A stretch of 64,000 nucleotides of DNA. Source: Synechococcus sp. AG-670-B23. Lineage in GTDB: Bacteria > Cyanobacteriota > Cyanobacteriia > PCC-6307 > Cyanobiaceae. Made by a program: the position numbers and the translations under genes. The stretch's first letter is position 1. Every line of letters starts with the position of its first letter. Under the pieces are notes generated by a model. The model had not been told where the DNA came from. It did no database searches and saw nothing but the letters and a program-made list of their open reading frames with translations. The stretch covers positions 62,001 to 126,000 of the forward strand of contig QCSL01000001.1 in assembly GCA_003209165.1 (NCBI GenBank), read 5' to 3'. Below, piece by piece: positions 19,263 through 27,804 of the stretch.

Positions 19263-19826
19263 TCAAGGCTCGCACAGGCGCTGTTGGACTGCGGCGAGAT
19301 CCTGTCGTGTCAGATCAAGGGGCGCTCCAGTTGCTTTGGAGGGATTACGCAGCAGGTAGGAGGGATGAAAAATCGGCATCACCGACCGTCCATCCCAGGT
19401 CTGCCACTGACCGCGAAGCTGGGTCATGCCTCCCTTTATCCCAAGGATGGCTTCCACAGCTGTGGCTCCCGTCAGGACGATCACCTTTGGATTCACAACA
19501 GCCAGCTGGAGATCAAGCCATAAACGACAAGAGGCCAACTCACCTTTTTTCGGCCGACGGTTCTTAGGGGGCCTGCATTTAATCGCATTGCAGATGTAAA
19601 GGTCACGCTCGGGATCGAGCTCCACTTCCCAAAGCAATTGGTCTAGGGCACGTCCAGAGCGACCAACAAAGGGGACGCCCTGGGCATCTTCCTGGGCCCC
19701 TGGCGCTTCACCGATCAGCATCAGATCAGCCTCTGGATTACCGCGGCTGATCACAACGGTCTTTCGGGTGCTAGCGAGGTCACAGGCTCTGCAGGAGCTG
19801 CAGGCCTCGAGGTTTGATCCGCTCAT
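19263..19826 (-). CDS. Family 4 uracil-DNA glycosylase
   Basis: Removes uracil from DNA at the start of base-excision repair. Family 4 enzymes carry a 4Fe-4S cluster: here the first ligands are CSSCRACDLA at residues 9-18, and further cysteines follow in YICNAIKCRPPKNRRPKK. The active-site loop GEAPGAQEDAQGVPFVGRSG and the C-terminal IFHPSYLLRNPS are both intact. 187 residues, slightly shorter than many homologues. The start overlaps the end of the upstream VOC-protein gene by four bases (ATGA). Confidence 0.9.
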   Translation of the reverse strand: MSGSNLEACSSCRACDLASTRKTVVISRGNPEADLMLIGEAPGAQEDAQGVPFVGRSGRALDQLLWEVELDPERDLYICNAIKCRPPKNRRPKKGELASCRLWLDLQLAVVNPKVIVLTGATAVEAILGIKGGMTQLRGQWQTWDGRSVMPIFHPSYLLRNPSKATGAPLDLTRQDLAAVQQRLCEP

Positions 19827-20224
19827 GAGCTCGAAGCGACAGAGGCCAAGGGAGCCAGAAGCAAAAGGGGATTGCCTTCCGGGTCGTGGATCCAGGCCTC
19901 AGCCCCAAAGGGCTCAACACGCGCATCCTCGAGAAGCGATCCACCACGCTGCAGGGCCTGCTCAAGGAAGCGCTGCAGCTCAGGGAGGGGCTCTTGCGAT
20001 GGCGTCAAGCGCAAACAGGGTGCTAGCGCTCGCCCCCGAATGGGGAAAGGGCGCTGGCGGGAGGGCCGGTAAATCTCTAGCCGGGTTCCATCGTCGAATT
20101 GCACGATGCAGTGGTGCTCGGCCATCCCCGGCTTCAGCGTGGCTTGAAACAGCTCGCTGTAGAACCTCGCCAACCTGGCGCTGTCATCTGCGGCCAGGAC
20201 CCAGCTGATCTGCATCGCGTTCAT
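19823..20224 (-). CDS. VOC (glyoxalase-like) family protein
   Basis: A 133-residue protein with one or two beta-alpha-beta-beta-beta units of the vicinal-oxygen-chelate fold: MNAMQISWVLAADDSARLAR, then YSELFQATL and the final HDPEGNPLLLLAP, the usual last strand of the fold. A longer frame adds 22 residues upstream without conserved character. Substrate unknown. These proteins range from glyoxalases to antibiotic-binding proteins. It is coupled to the uracil-DNA glycosylase gene by a four-base overlap. Confidence 0.8.
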   Translation of the reverse strand: MNAMQISWVLAADDSARLARFYSELFQATLKPGMAEHHCIVQFDDGTRLEIYRPSRQRPFPIRGRALAPCLRLTPSQEPLPELQRFLEQALQRGGSLLEDARVEPFGAEAWIHDPEGNPLLLLAPLASVASSS

Positions 20225-20310
20225 GGGCGCTGTGAAAACAAGGTTGTATGGGACACCATCTGCGGCAGGATGATGACGTTTTAAACGCACCGCGGGAAGG
20301 TGCGTTCCAG

Positions 20311-21489
20311 ATGCCGCGCCCGCCAGAACTTTCCGACCGGGCTGTGGCCCTGAAACCGTCTCTGACGCTGGAGATCAGCGCCAAGGCCAAGTCACTGCGC
20401 GACAGCGGCAAAGACATCTGCAGCCTCAGTGCCGGTGAGCCGGACTTTGCGACTCCTCCATTCATTGTTGAAGCGGCACAGCGTGCACTCGGCTCCGGCT
20501 TCACCCGTTATGGCCCCGCAGCAGGTGACCCAGATCTGCGTTCGGCTCTGGCACAAAAACTAAGCGTTGAAAACGGGATCCCAACCCAACCGGAGCAGGT
20601 GTTGGTTACTAACGGTGGCAAACAAGCCATCTACAACCTGTTTCAGGTGCTGCTCAATCCAGGCGACGAGGTGCTGCTGCCGGCGCCTTACTGGCTGAGC
20701 TACCCGGAGATGGCGGCCCTGGCTGGTGCCAGCACCACGATCATCCCCACCAAAGCTGAGGAAGGCTTTCGGCTCGATCTCAGTTTGCTGGAGAAGAAGA
20801 TCACGCCACGGAGCCGTCTACTGGTGATCAACTCACCTGGGAACCCCAGTGGTCAGGTAATGACAAGGCCCGAACTTGAGGCGCTTGCCGCGCTGGTGGC
20901 CCGTCACCCCCAGCTGATGGTGATGAGCGATGAGATCTATGAGTATCTGCTGGCTGATGGTCAGGAGCACTGCAGCTTTGCGGCCATGGCCAAGGACATC
21001 CGAGAGCGCTGCTTCACCGTGAACGGCTTTGCCAAAGGCTGGGCGATGACGGGCTGGCGCCTCGGTTATCTGGCCGGAGATGCTTCAGTGGTCAAGGCCG
21101 CCTCAGCCCTTCAGAGCCAGAGCACCAGCAATGTTTGCAGCTTCGCCCAACGGGGTGCACTGGCTGCAATCGAGGGTTCCCGAAATTGCGTGCTCGAAAT
21201 GGCGATCAGTTACAACCGCCGGCGCACGCTACTTACCAAAGGACTTCAGGCCCTGAAGGGCATCATCTTGAAGCCCCCTCATGGTGCCTTTTACGCCTTC
21301 CCGCGCCTGCCGGACGGTGTTCCCGATTCGATGGAATTCTGCCGGCAAGCTCTGGAACAGGAAGGACTTGCGATGGTTCCGGGCCTTGTCTTCGGCGATG
21401 ACCGCTGCATCCGCCTCTCCTGTGCCGTGGCGGATGAGACGATCAACGACGGACTGATGAGACTTAACCGACTACTCAATTCTTTCTAA
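20311..21489 (+). CDS. Class I pyridoxal-phosphate aminotransferase (aspartate type)
   Basis: Fold-type I aminotransferase, most likely aspartate aminotransferase. The start MPRPPELSDRAVALKPSLTL is chosen because the longer frame adds a leader within the divergent intergenic space. Seen: SLSAGEPDFATPPFIVEAA at the substrate arm, NSPGNPSGQVM, the cofactor strand SDEIYEYLL, and the Schiff-base lysine region NGFAKGWAMTGWRLGYLAG. 392 residues is normal. Specificity (Asp against prephenate or other acceptors) cannot be settled by eye. Confidence 0.9.
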   Translation: MPRPPELSDRAVALKPSLTLEISAKAKSLRDSGKDICSLSAGEPDFATPPFIVEAAQRALGSGFTRYGPAAGDPDLRSALAQKLSVENGIPTQPEQVLVTNGGKQAIYNLFQVLLNPGDEVLLPAPYWLSYPEMAALAGASTTIIPTKAEEGFRLDLSLLEKKITPRSRLLVINSPGNPSGQVMTRPELEALAALVARHPQLMVMSDEIYEYLLADGQEHCSFAAMAKDIRERCFTVNGFAKGWAMTGWRLGYLAGDASVVKAASALQSQSTSNVCSFAQRGALAAIEGSRNCVLEMAISYNRRRTLLTKGLQALKGIILKPPHGAFYAFPRLPDGVPDSMEFCRQALEQEGLAMVPGLVFGDDRCIRLSCAVADETINDGLMRLNRLLNSF

Positions 21490-21516
21490 TCCAACTTAAT
21501 CCTCTTCAACGTCTGA

Positions 21517-22440
21517 ATGCTTGTACGAGAGAGTAGGGCAGTGTTGGCCACCGGATTAGTTGCCGGCCTAGCCCTAACGGCCAGTGTTGCCAGCTGCGCT
21601 GCACCACAGAACGATGCCAAACAGACCGTTCTGCAGATCGGTGCCATCCCTGACCAAAACCCAGAGAAACTTAATCGCCTTTACGGCGCGCTCTCTGAGG
21701 AACTGAGCGACCAGCTGGATGTTTCTGTTCGCTACTCGCCGGTGAGCAACTATGCGGCGGCGGTGAGTGCCTTCCGCACCGGCAGCCTTGATTTAGTGTG
21801 GTTCGGTGGACTCACCGGTGTGCAGGCCAGGCTGCAGACGCCAGGAGCCAGGGTTTTGGCACAACGGGACATCGATGCGGAATTCACCAGTGTGTTCGTC
21901 GCCAATGGCGCCAGTGGCTTGCGCCCCTTCACCAGTGCCGACCAACTGGTTGAGCTGAAGGGACGCCGACTGGCCTTCGGCTCGGAGAGTTCCACCTCAG
22001 GACGTCTGATGCCCCAATACTTCATGGGGGAGAAGGGCGTGAAACCTGAGGATCTGGCGGGGGGCGGACCCGGCTTCAGTGGCAGCCACGATGCCACCAT
22101 CGCTGTGGTGCAAAGCGGTGCCTATGAAGTGGGTGCCTTGAACGAGCAGGTCTGGCGCAGCAATGTGGCGGATGGCCGCGTTGACCCTGACAAGGTGTCG
22201 GTGATCTGGAGAACACCGCCCTACGTCGATTACCACTGGGTTGTGCGTCCCGGTCTGGATGATCGCTTTGGCGAAGGATTTACCAACAAGCTTCAATCTG
22301 CGTTGCTGGAGCTGTCTGCAGAGACAGAAAACGGCGAAGCGATTCTGGAGTTGTTTGGTGCGGAACGCTTCATCCCCGCGAAGGACGAGGACTACGTGAT
22401 GATCGAAAGCGTCGGTCGCCAGCTCGGAAAAATCCGTTGA
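21517..22440 (+). CDS. Phosphonate/phosphite-type ABC transporter binding protein (PhnD-like)
   Basis: Periplasmic substrate-binding lipoprotein. The N-terminus has a signal peptide ending in a Cys context (ASVASCAAPQ), so lipid anchoring is likely. The body matches the PhnD/PtxB family: LDLVWFGGLTGVQARL, the sugar-oxyanion-like loop GSESSTSGRLMPQYFM, and GSHDATIAVVQSGAYEVGAL. In Prochlorococcus, published work assigned a PhnD1 to phosphite and methylphosphonate binding, but the ligand here is not known. It heads a tightly overlapping operon with ATPase, permease and a hydrolase. No phn C-P lyase genes are in view. Confidence 0.88.
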   Translation: MLVRESRAVLATGLVAGLALTASVASCAAPQNDAKQTVLQIGAIPDQNPEKLNRLYGALSEELSDQLDVSVRYSPVSNYAAAVSAFRTGSLDLVWFGGLTGVQARLQTPGARVLAQRDIDAEFTSVFVANGASGLRPFTSADQLVELKGRRLAFGSESSTSGRLMPQYFMGEKGVKPEDLAGGGPGFSGSHDATIAVVQSGAYEVGALNEQVWRSNVADGRVDPDKVSVIWRTPPYVDYHWVVRPGLDDRFGEGFTNKLQSALLELSAETENGEAILELFGAERFIPAKDEDYVMIESVGRQLGKIR

Positions 22441-23141
22441 CTGCTTTGCTGGAGCTGCACCAGGCCTGCCTGGGAGAACGGCTTCAACGGATCACCCTCA
22501 CGCTTCGCGCAGATCAACGCGTGGTTTTGCTGGGTGCCAGTGGCGCCGGCAAAACCACCCTGCTGAAGCTCTGCAACGGGGCCTTAAGCCCCGATGCAGG
22601 ATTCGTGCATTGGTGTGGTCGCCCCCATCAGCACCTATCGCGCCGGCAACGGCGTCGGATCGGCACCCTCTGGCAGGACCTGCGCCTGGTGGAAGAACTG
22701 AGCGTGATCCAAAACATCAACAGCGGCGCCCTGGGACGCCATGGGCTGTTTTGGGCGCTTCGGAACCTGCTCGCCCCCCTGGACCAGGACACCTGCCTTG
22801 GGGTGATGCGCAAGGTGAATCTCGATGCCGATCTGCTTCAACAGCCTGTACGAGAGCTGTCGGGAGGCCAGCGCCAACGTGTGGCCCTGGGCCGTTTATT
22901 GCATCAACAGCCAGATTTGGTGCTGGCTGACGAGCCCCTGTCAGCTCTTGATCCCACCCTCGCCGAAGAAGTTCTCAACACCCTTCTTCTTTCGCCGGGC
23001 TGTCTGATCAGCCTGCACCGCCCAGACCTGATTCACCGATTTGATCGGGTTCTAGGGCTTCGTGATGGAGCCCTGGTAATCGATGCGGCTCCAGACACCA
23101 TTCTTCGGGATCAGCTGGAATGGCTCTACGCATCCACCTGA
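22437..23141 (+). CDS. ABC transporter ATPase (PhnC-like)
   Basis: Energises the transport operon. Walker A is GASGAGKTTLLKL near residue 34, the signature is LSGGQRQRVALGRLL, and Walker B is DLVLADEPLSALDP, all intact. The start is TTG overlapping the binding-protein stop (TTGA), so the two are coupled. 234 residues. The C-terminus overlaps the permease gene by 22 bases. The order binding protein, ATPase, permease matches phnDCE operons. Confidence 0.9.
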   Translation: MTALLELHQACLGERLQRITLTLRADQRVVLLGASGAGKTTLLKLCNGALSPDAGFVHWCGRPHQHLSRRQRRRIGTLWQDLRLVEELSVIQNINSGALGRHGLFWALRNLLAPLDQDTCLGVMRKVNLDADLLQQPVRELSGGQRQRVALGRLLHQQPDLVLADEPLSALDPTLAEEVLNTLLLSPGCLISLHRPDLIHRFDRVLGLRDGALVIDAAPDTILRDQLEWLYAST

Positions 23142-24652
23142 AACCAGCCCTGCCGCTGATCCCATTGCTGCCGGGCGTGAGCCTGCTGGGCATCCTCCTG
23201 GTGCTGTTGCGCGATGGTCACGGTGGAGGACTCCCGCTTCTGCAGCAGTTCGCCGCTGCAGCCCTGCAGCCGTCCATCGATCCCGCTGTGCTGGGCAGCT
23301 TGTTGAACGGCTTGCAAATCACCCTTGTGATCGCAGTGCTGTCCTGGAGCATCAGCAGTGTTCTCGGCGTCGGGCTCGGAGTCTTCAGCGCATGCACCTT
23401 CTGGGAGATCCTGGCGGGTGTGCGTTGGCCTGCGGTGGTGCTGCGGCGATGCCTGGCACCTTTGCGCGCTGTGCACGAATTGATCTGGGGGCTGTTGCTA
23501 CTGCAGGTGTTCGGACTGAATGGCTGGGTAGCGGTCTGCGCCATTTCCATTCCCTACACAGTTCTGATGGCGCGGGTGATTGCCGATCAGGTGGATTGCC
23601 ATGTTTCCCCGGCCATCCCTGTGCTCAAGGGAGCTGGCGCCACACCATGGGCCGTGATGCTCACCGGCCTTGCACCACCGCTGGTGCAGCCAATCAGCGA
23701 CCACATCGGCCACCGCCTCGACTGTGCGCTTCGTTCAGCCGTCATTCTGGGTGTGTTCGGTCTCGGTGGGCTGGGGACAGACCTGAGCCTCAGCCTGCGC
23801 TCGCTTCAATTTCAGGAGATGTGGAGTGGCCTGTGGTTGCTAGCCATCGCCATGGTGGTGCTGGACCATCTGCTGCGAAGGCTGCGCAGCTGGTCGCGAA
23901 TGCTGATGCTCCCCGTGGCCATAGCCAGCCCATGGGTCGCCCTTGCTTGGGGCACGCACTTGGATCTGCAGCTGGCCTTGCCTGTGGGTAAGTGGTTCAT
24001 GGTCTTCGGGAACCTCATGGGTGGATCCCAGGGGCTCTCTGCTGCCCTTGAAATCTCCTGGCCAGGGGTGATTGGAGCCACGGTATGGATCACCCTGATC
24101 GCCGGTTGCGTTGCCACCGGCCTTCCACCGCTGCTGATGCTGGTCTGGCCAAGCCGGGCAAGCCTTTGCCTGCAAGGAGTGGTGTGGGGAGCATTTCGAC
24201 TGATCCCTGCGCCCCTCACCGCCCTGCTTCTACTAATGCTGGCCAAACCAAGCCTGGCTCTAGCGGGACTGGCCCTTGGGCTTCACCACAGCGGTGTGAT
24301 GGGACGGGTTCTCATCGATGACATTCGCAGCACAGGATTTCGTTCCGCCCAGACCCTGAAATCCTGTGGCGCCTCACCACGGGTGTGCTGGCTTTACGGG
24401 CCTTTAGCGGATGTGAGTCGCGCTTACCTCACTTATGCGATTTACCGATTGGATGTGATCTTGCGCGACACTGCCATCATCGGAATGGTGGGAGGAGCTG
24501 GCCTGGGCTGGCAGCTGATGGAAGCCCTCAGCTCCTTTCATTGGTGGTTGGTGATCTGGATCGTGATGATGTCTGCGGTGCTCACGCTGCTGGGTGAGAG
24601 CCTGGGAGAACGACTTCAGGGGATCTGGAACAGCCGGGCCATGGCGTTATGA
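23120..24652 (+). CDS. ABC transporter permease, double-length (PhnE-like fusion)
   Basis: At 510 residues this is about twice a normal PhnE permease. It contains two permease units, each with a cytoplasmic coupling loop: the first has LKGAGATPWAVMLTGLAPPL near residue 175, the second LKSCGASPRVCWLYGPLADV near 415. Eleven or more hydrophobic segments are visible. A fused permease can form the whole membrane channel without dimerising (inference). The start overlaps the ATPase gene, and the stop overlaps the hydrolase gene by four bases. Confidence 0.87.
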   Translation: MALRIHLKPALPLIPLLPGVSLLGILLVLLRDGHGGGLPLLQQFAAAALQPSIDPAVLGSLLNGLQITLVIAVLSWSISSVLGVGLGVFSACTFWEILAGVRWPAVVLRRCLAPLRAVHELIWGLLLLQVFGLNGWVAVCAISIPYTVLMARVIADQVDCHVSPAIPVLKGAGATPWAVMLTGLAPPLVQPISDHIGHRLDCALRSAVILGVFGLGGLGTDLSLSLRSLQFQEMWSGLWLLAIAMVVLDHLLRRLRSWSRMLMLPVAIASPWVALAWGTHLDLQLALPVGKWFMVFGNLMGGSQGLSAALEISWPGVIGATVWITLIAGCVATGLPPLLMLVWPSRASLCLQGVVWGAFRLIPAPLTALLLLMLAKPSLALAGLALGLHHSGVMGRVLIDDIRSTGFRSAQTLKSCGASPRVCWLYGPLADVSRAYLTYAIYRLDVILRDTAIIGMVGGAGLGWQLMEALSSFHWWLVIWIVMMSAVLTLLGESLGERLQGIWNSRAMAL

Positions 24653-25335
24653 GCGGTGCGAACGACGCTCCCCGTCAGCTAATCGTGCTCGGGGACAGTG
24701 GCGTGCATGGTTGGGGTGACCGTGAGGCAGGCGGTTGGTGCCAGCGACTTCGCCTGCGCTGGATGAATCTGCAGAACGCTCCGGTGGTCTATCCCCTGGG
24801 CGTGCGCGGCGACGGCCTGGAACGCGTCGCCGCCCGTTGGCGAAGGGAGTGGTGCTGCCGCGGTGAACTACGTCGCCAAACACCCGGCGGGGTTCTGCTC
24901 AGTGTGGGATTGAATGACACCCCCAGAGTTGGCAGGATCGACGGCAGGCCCCAATTGGATGTTGAGGCCTTTTCTTTCGGCTTAAGACAATTGCTATGTG
25001 AGATGACCCGGGAGGTGCAGGTGTTTGTGCTGGGCCTGACAGCGGTGGATGAGCACGTGATGCCCTTTGGCGGCTGCCTCTGGTACAGCAACGGCCAGAT
25101 TGCAGCAACGGAAGCCGTGATGGCAGAACAGTGCCGTGAGGCTGATGTGCCCTTCCTTTCCATGCATCTGGAGATGCAGGAGGAACCCGATTGGTTGACC
25201 TGGATGGAACCCGATGGGATCCATCTCAATGCAGAGGGCCACCGCTGGTTGGACCAGCGCCTGGATCAGTGGGCACCTCTGCGTGACTGGGCCGGCCTCG
25301 CGCCTTTCAACACATCAACACCTACAAAAATGTAA
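24649..25335 (+). CDS. SGNH/GDSL-type hydrolase
   Basis: Esterase or lipase fold. Block I is IVLGDSGVHGWGDREAGGWC with the nucleophilic Ser in GDS near residue 16. A Gly/Asn pair lies in LLSVGLNDTPR, and the catalytic Asp-His sits in PDGIHLNAEGHRWLDQ near the end. 228 residues. The start overlaps the permease stop (ATGA), so it is translationally linked to the transport operon. The meaning of that link, such as removing an ester group from an imported phosphonate, is inference only. Confidence 0.85.
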   Translation: MSGANDAPRQLIVLGDSGVHGWGDREAGGWCQRLRLRWMNLQNAPVVYPLGVRGDGLERVAARWRREWCCRGELRRQTPGGVLLSVGLNDTPRVGRIDGRPQLDVEAFSFGLRQLLCEMTREVQVFVLGLTAVDEHVMPFGGCLWYSNGQIAATEAVMAEQCREADVPFLSMHLEMQEEPDWLTWMEPDGIHLNAEGHRWLDQRLDQWAPLRDWAGLAPFNTSTPTKM

Positions 25336-25357
25336 ACGCGACACGAGGCAGCAACTA

Positions 25358-25557
25358 ATGTGTGACTCTCCTGACAAAGGTGATCAGACTTGGGACCTGA
25401 CCGGTCTGCAGAACGCGCTGCCGGCCATCCCCCTGCCCAGCGCAAAACCACACTCAAGTGGGACGAGAACGGTGAACTCAACGCCGTCGATATGGCACGA
25501 ATTATTGACCGACTGACCCAGCCGGAACTGCAGCGCTGCGATCTCGACGCTTCCTGA
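25358..25557 (+). pseudogene. Small conserved gene with a frameshift in a C-rich run
   Basis: Starts MCDSPDKGDQTWDLTGLQNA and goes to LPAIPLP. The original frame then runs into nonsense, while the neighbouring frame continues QRKTTLKWDENGELNAVDMA, RIIDRLTQPELQRCDLDAS and stops. The break lies in the CCCCCTGCCC stretch near 25429-25438, which suggests loss of one C or a sequencing error. Repaired, it would be a 66-residue soluble protein just downstream of the transporter operon. An alternative TTG start in the second frame would give a 48-residue product. Confidence 0.55.
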
Positions 25558-25560
25558 AGA

Positions 25561-25725
25561 TCAATTTGGTGCCATCGACTGCTTCGCGGACAGGTAGAAG
25601 CCCAGGTCAATCTCGGAACGACCCTCTGAATCCGCCATAGCCTCAACCCGTTTACGAACAGCAGGCCGCACGAAGAACGGGACATCTTTCTTGAGGGCTG
25701 CCAAGGCATCGGGTTGCCAATCCAT
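25561..25725 (-). CDS. PCP-reductase-like mini-protein, 54 aa
   Basis: Reads MDWQPDALAALKKDVPFFVR then PAVRKRVEAMADSEGRSEID. This matches my memory of the small 'PCP_red' domain found at the C-terminus of the dark-operative protochlorophyllide reductase B subunit and as stand-alone cyanobacterial proteins (pattern W-x-x-x-A-x-x-x-L-x-x-x-P-x-F-V-R, then E-x-x-A). The upstream in-frame Met adds a leader of unlikely composition. The stand-alone form's job is unknown to me. It ends four bases from the convergent frameshifted gene. Confidence 0.7.
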   Translation of the reverse strand: MDWQPDALAALKKDVPFFVRPAVRKRVEAMADSEGRSEIDLGFYLSAKQSMAPN

Positions 25726-25838
25726 CAATCCAAAAGCGTTGCTCCCATGATCCGGTACGAAAGTGCCAAATTTCGGCACCAAAGAGCCAACTGGTTAAGG
25801 GTGAATCCCTGAATCCTTGGATCACTTGAACTGATCCC

Positions 25839-26563
25839 TTGATTTCTCAACCTCGCCTGCGTCATGAATCCCGCCGCTCGCTGCCCTCCTGCATTGCCCG
25901 GCGCAATCAACAGGTGGTTGAGCACTTTGGTCTGGCCCACTTCGCGGCCTGTCGCAGACAGCAACTCGGACCCGAAGAGTTTGACGACTTGCTTCAAGAG
26001 TCGCGGGTCGGATTAATCCGAGGCTTTGATTCGGTTCGATACGCAACGGGGGCTGAAGCACAGCAGCTATCTGCTGTCGAGAGCCACCGTTCAAATCCTC
26101 CACTACTGCCGAGATCGCTCCCAAACTGTTCGAATTCCGTGGCGGCTTCGAGATCTTTACGCAGCAGGGATGAAGATCCAATGCGAACGAAAAAGAACCG
26201 GCAACCTGCCCTCAGCGATCACAACCTTGCCGCAGCACTACCCGTTCGACTTGAGCGTTGGGCCGCCGCCGTGCAGAGCCATGGGGCATTCAGGTCCTCA
26301 GACTGAATGCCCTCCCTGGGGATCCAACAAGCTGCGGCGAGGTCGATAAGCAACTTAACTGGCTGAAGGTCGTGCAGCACCAAGTGCCGGGCATGCCCGG
26401 CATGGTCTTGCAGGGCCACCTAATCGAGGGCCAGAGCATCAAAAAACTGGCTTAGGCGTAGAACTGCAGCCGATCCAGCTTGCGGCTTCATCTGCATGAA
26501 GGGTTAGAACTCCTGCGGCAATGGGCCAAACGCGATGGTGTGATGCCACTCCAGACAAGCTGA
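25839..26563 (+). pseudogene. Sigma-70 family RNA polymerase sigma factor, heavily decayed
   Basis: Three reading frames must be joined. Frame 1 gives the region 2 start: ARRNQQVVEHFGLAHFAACR then EEFDDLLQESRVGLIRGFDS. Frame 2 continues FDTQRGLKHSSYLLSRATVQ and YCRDRSQTVRIPWRLRDLYA. Frame 1 returns with LSDHNLAAALPVRLERWAAA. Frame 3 finishes with VQHQVPGMPGMVLQGHLIEG, QSIKKLA, two stop codons separated by one codon, and CSRSSLRLHLHEGLELLRQW to the end. That is at least three indels and two nonsense codons. The order matches a type III (group 3) sigma factor with regions 2, 3 and the region 4 helix-turn-helix. The end is flush with the next gene. Confidence 0.8.
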
Positions 26564-27310
26564 TCAAAGCGCCATCAGCAGCATCGCCAATGAAGCAGCC
26601 AAAAGGGTTTGGAGGGCATTGACCAACTCATTGCTCAACCAGACCACGCGATGCTGCACCAAGGCACCGAGCAGGCTTTCGCCAAGGGTGGCCACCAGAC
26701 CGACCACCATCACCAGCGCAGCCACAGGCCATGAGGGAACCAGCTGCAGGGCCAGCATCACCAGGGTCATCACCATGCTGCCGCCGGCACTGGCCAGGGT
26801 TCCCTCGAGGCTGATCGCCCCCTCTGTACCCGGAGGGACCGGCCGCAAATTCGTGATCAACAGCGTGGTGCGACCAAAACGCTTGCCGATCTCACTACCA
26901 AAGGTGTCGGCCAACTTGGCGGCGAAACTCGCTGCAAAGCCAACCAAGAAGAGTGCACGGGGTTCGACACCTGCACCAATAAGCAGTGCCAGGAAGGCTC
27001 CAACAGCAGCGGAACCCCAGACATTTTCAGGGCCGCGCTGACCACCGCGGGCTTCGGCAAGGCCCCGGCTTTGCTTGTTACGAAAGCCAATCTTGGTGAC
27101 CAGACTTCCGAGGCAGAGGTAGGCGACCACGGCAAGCCAGCCCGACCAACCCAAACAACCCCACAGGATCGTGCCCAACGCAGCCGCATGGACCCAGCCA
27201 CTGCGGGTGAGCACGGTTGTCCGCTGCGCCAGGGCAATCAAAACCGTGTTCACCACAAGGGCCTGAATCCAGAGCGCGGACATCACACCGTGTTGCAGTG
27301 CCCTAAGCAT
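26564..27310 (-). CDS. DUF92 integral membrane protein (VTE6-like)
   Basis: Membrane protein of 248 residues with about six hydrophobic segments. The DUF92 hallmarks are GFRNKQSRGLAEARGGQRGP and ADTFGSEIGKRFG followed by RPVPPGTEGAISLEGTLASA. Plant VTE6, a DUF92 member, is a phytyl-phosphate kinase in tocopherol and chlorophyll phytol recycling. Assigning that role here is by family analogy. The stop abuts the end of the sigma-factor pseudogene on the other strand. Confidence 0.85.
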   Translation of the reverse strand: MLRALQHGVMSALWIQALVVNTVLIALAQRTTVLTRSGWVHAAALGTILWGCLGWSGWLAVVAYLCLGSLVTKIGFRNKQSRGLAEARGGQRGPENVWGSAAVGAFLALLIGAGVEPRALFLVGFAASFAAKLADTFGSEIGKRFGRTTLLITNLRPVPPGTEGAISLEGTLASAGGSMVMTLVMLALQLVPSWPVAALVMVVGLVATLGESLLGALVQHRVVWLSNELVNALQTLLAASLAMLLMAL

Positions 27311-27369
27311 CTCCTGCCAACGGCCATTGCAGAGGGAGAATCTGTGGTGTTCGTTCTCTGGTCGACCGG

Positions 27370-27804
27370 ATGGTGTTCAACCGCAACAAGGGCTTTTTCC
27401 TCACCCTGGATGACGCCGCCGCTCCCGCCAGCCTCGATCTGCCTCAGAAGGAGGCTCCTGCAACCGAGAAAACGTCCGCCAAAGACCCTGTAGCAACAGA
27501 GGCAGCTGTTATCCCAGCCGTCGTTGCACCCTCCGAGCCCTCAGCAGTTTCCAAGCCTTCAGCAACTAAGGCCGTTGCAGAACCCAAGGCTGACACCAGC
27601 TCTCAGCCATCAGCCGCACTCACTACTGCAGAAGCCATTGCCGCTGAATTGGATGCAGCTGAGGCAGCCCGCCCGGCAGTGACCTACTCCACCTTTGCTC
27701 CCAGCAACCTGATACCCGGTGGCGGACTGCGCCAGCGCAGCCGTCGGCCTGGAGCTGCGCTGAAATCCTTTCGAGGCATCGCTCAGGATCTTTTCAAGAG
27801 CTGA
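27370..27804 (+). CDS. Hypothetical protein with Ala/Pro-rich linker, 144 aa
   Basis: A short N-terminal head (VFNRNKGFFLTLDDAAAPAS) is joined by about 70 residues of Ala, Pro, Ser and Thr to a compact C-terminal segment (TYSTFAPSNLIPGGGLRQRS then RRPGAALKSFRGIAQDLFKS). The long disordered linker between two ordered ends is the striking feature. The tail looks conserved in character. No known domain is recognised. It overlaps the convergent rsmE gene by 11 bases and is divergent from DUF92. Confidence 0.65.
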   Translation: MVFNRNKGFFLTLDDAAAPASLDLPQKEAPATEKTSAKDPVATEAAVIPAVVAPSEPSAVSKPSATKAVAEPKADTSSQPSAALTTAEAIAAELDAAEAARPAVTYSTFAPSNLIPGGGLRQRSRRPGAALKSFRGIAQDLFKS

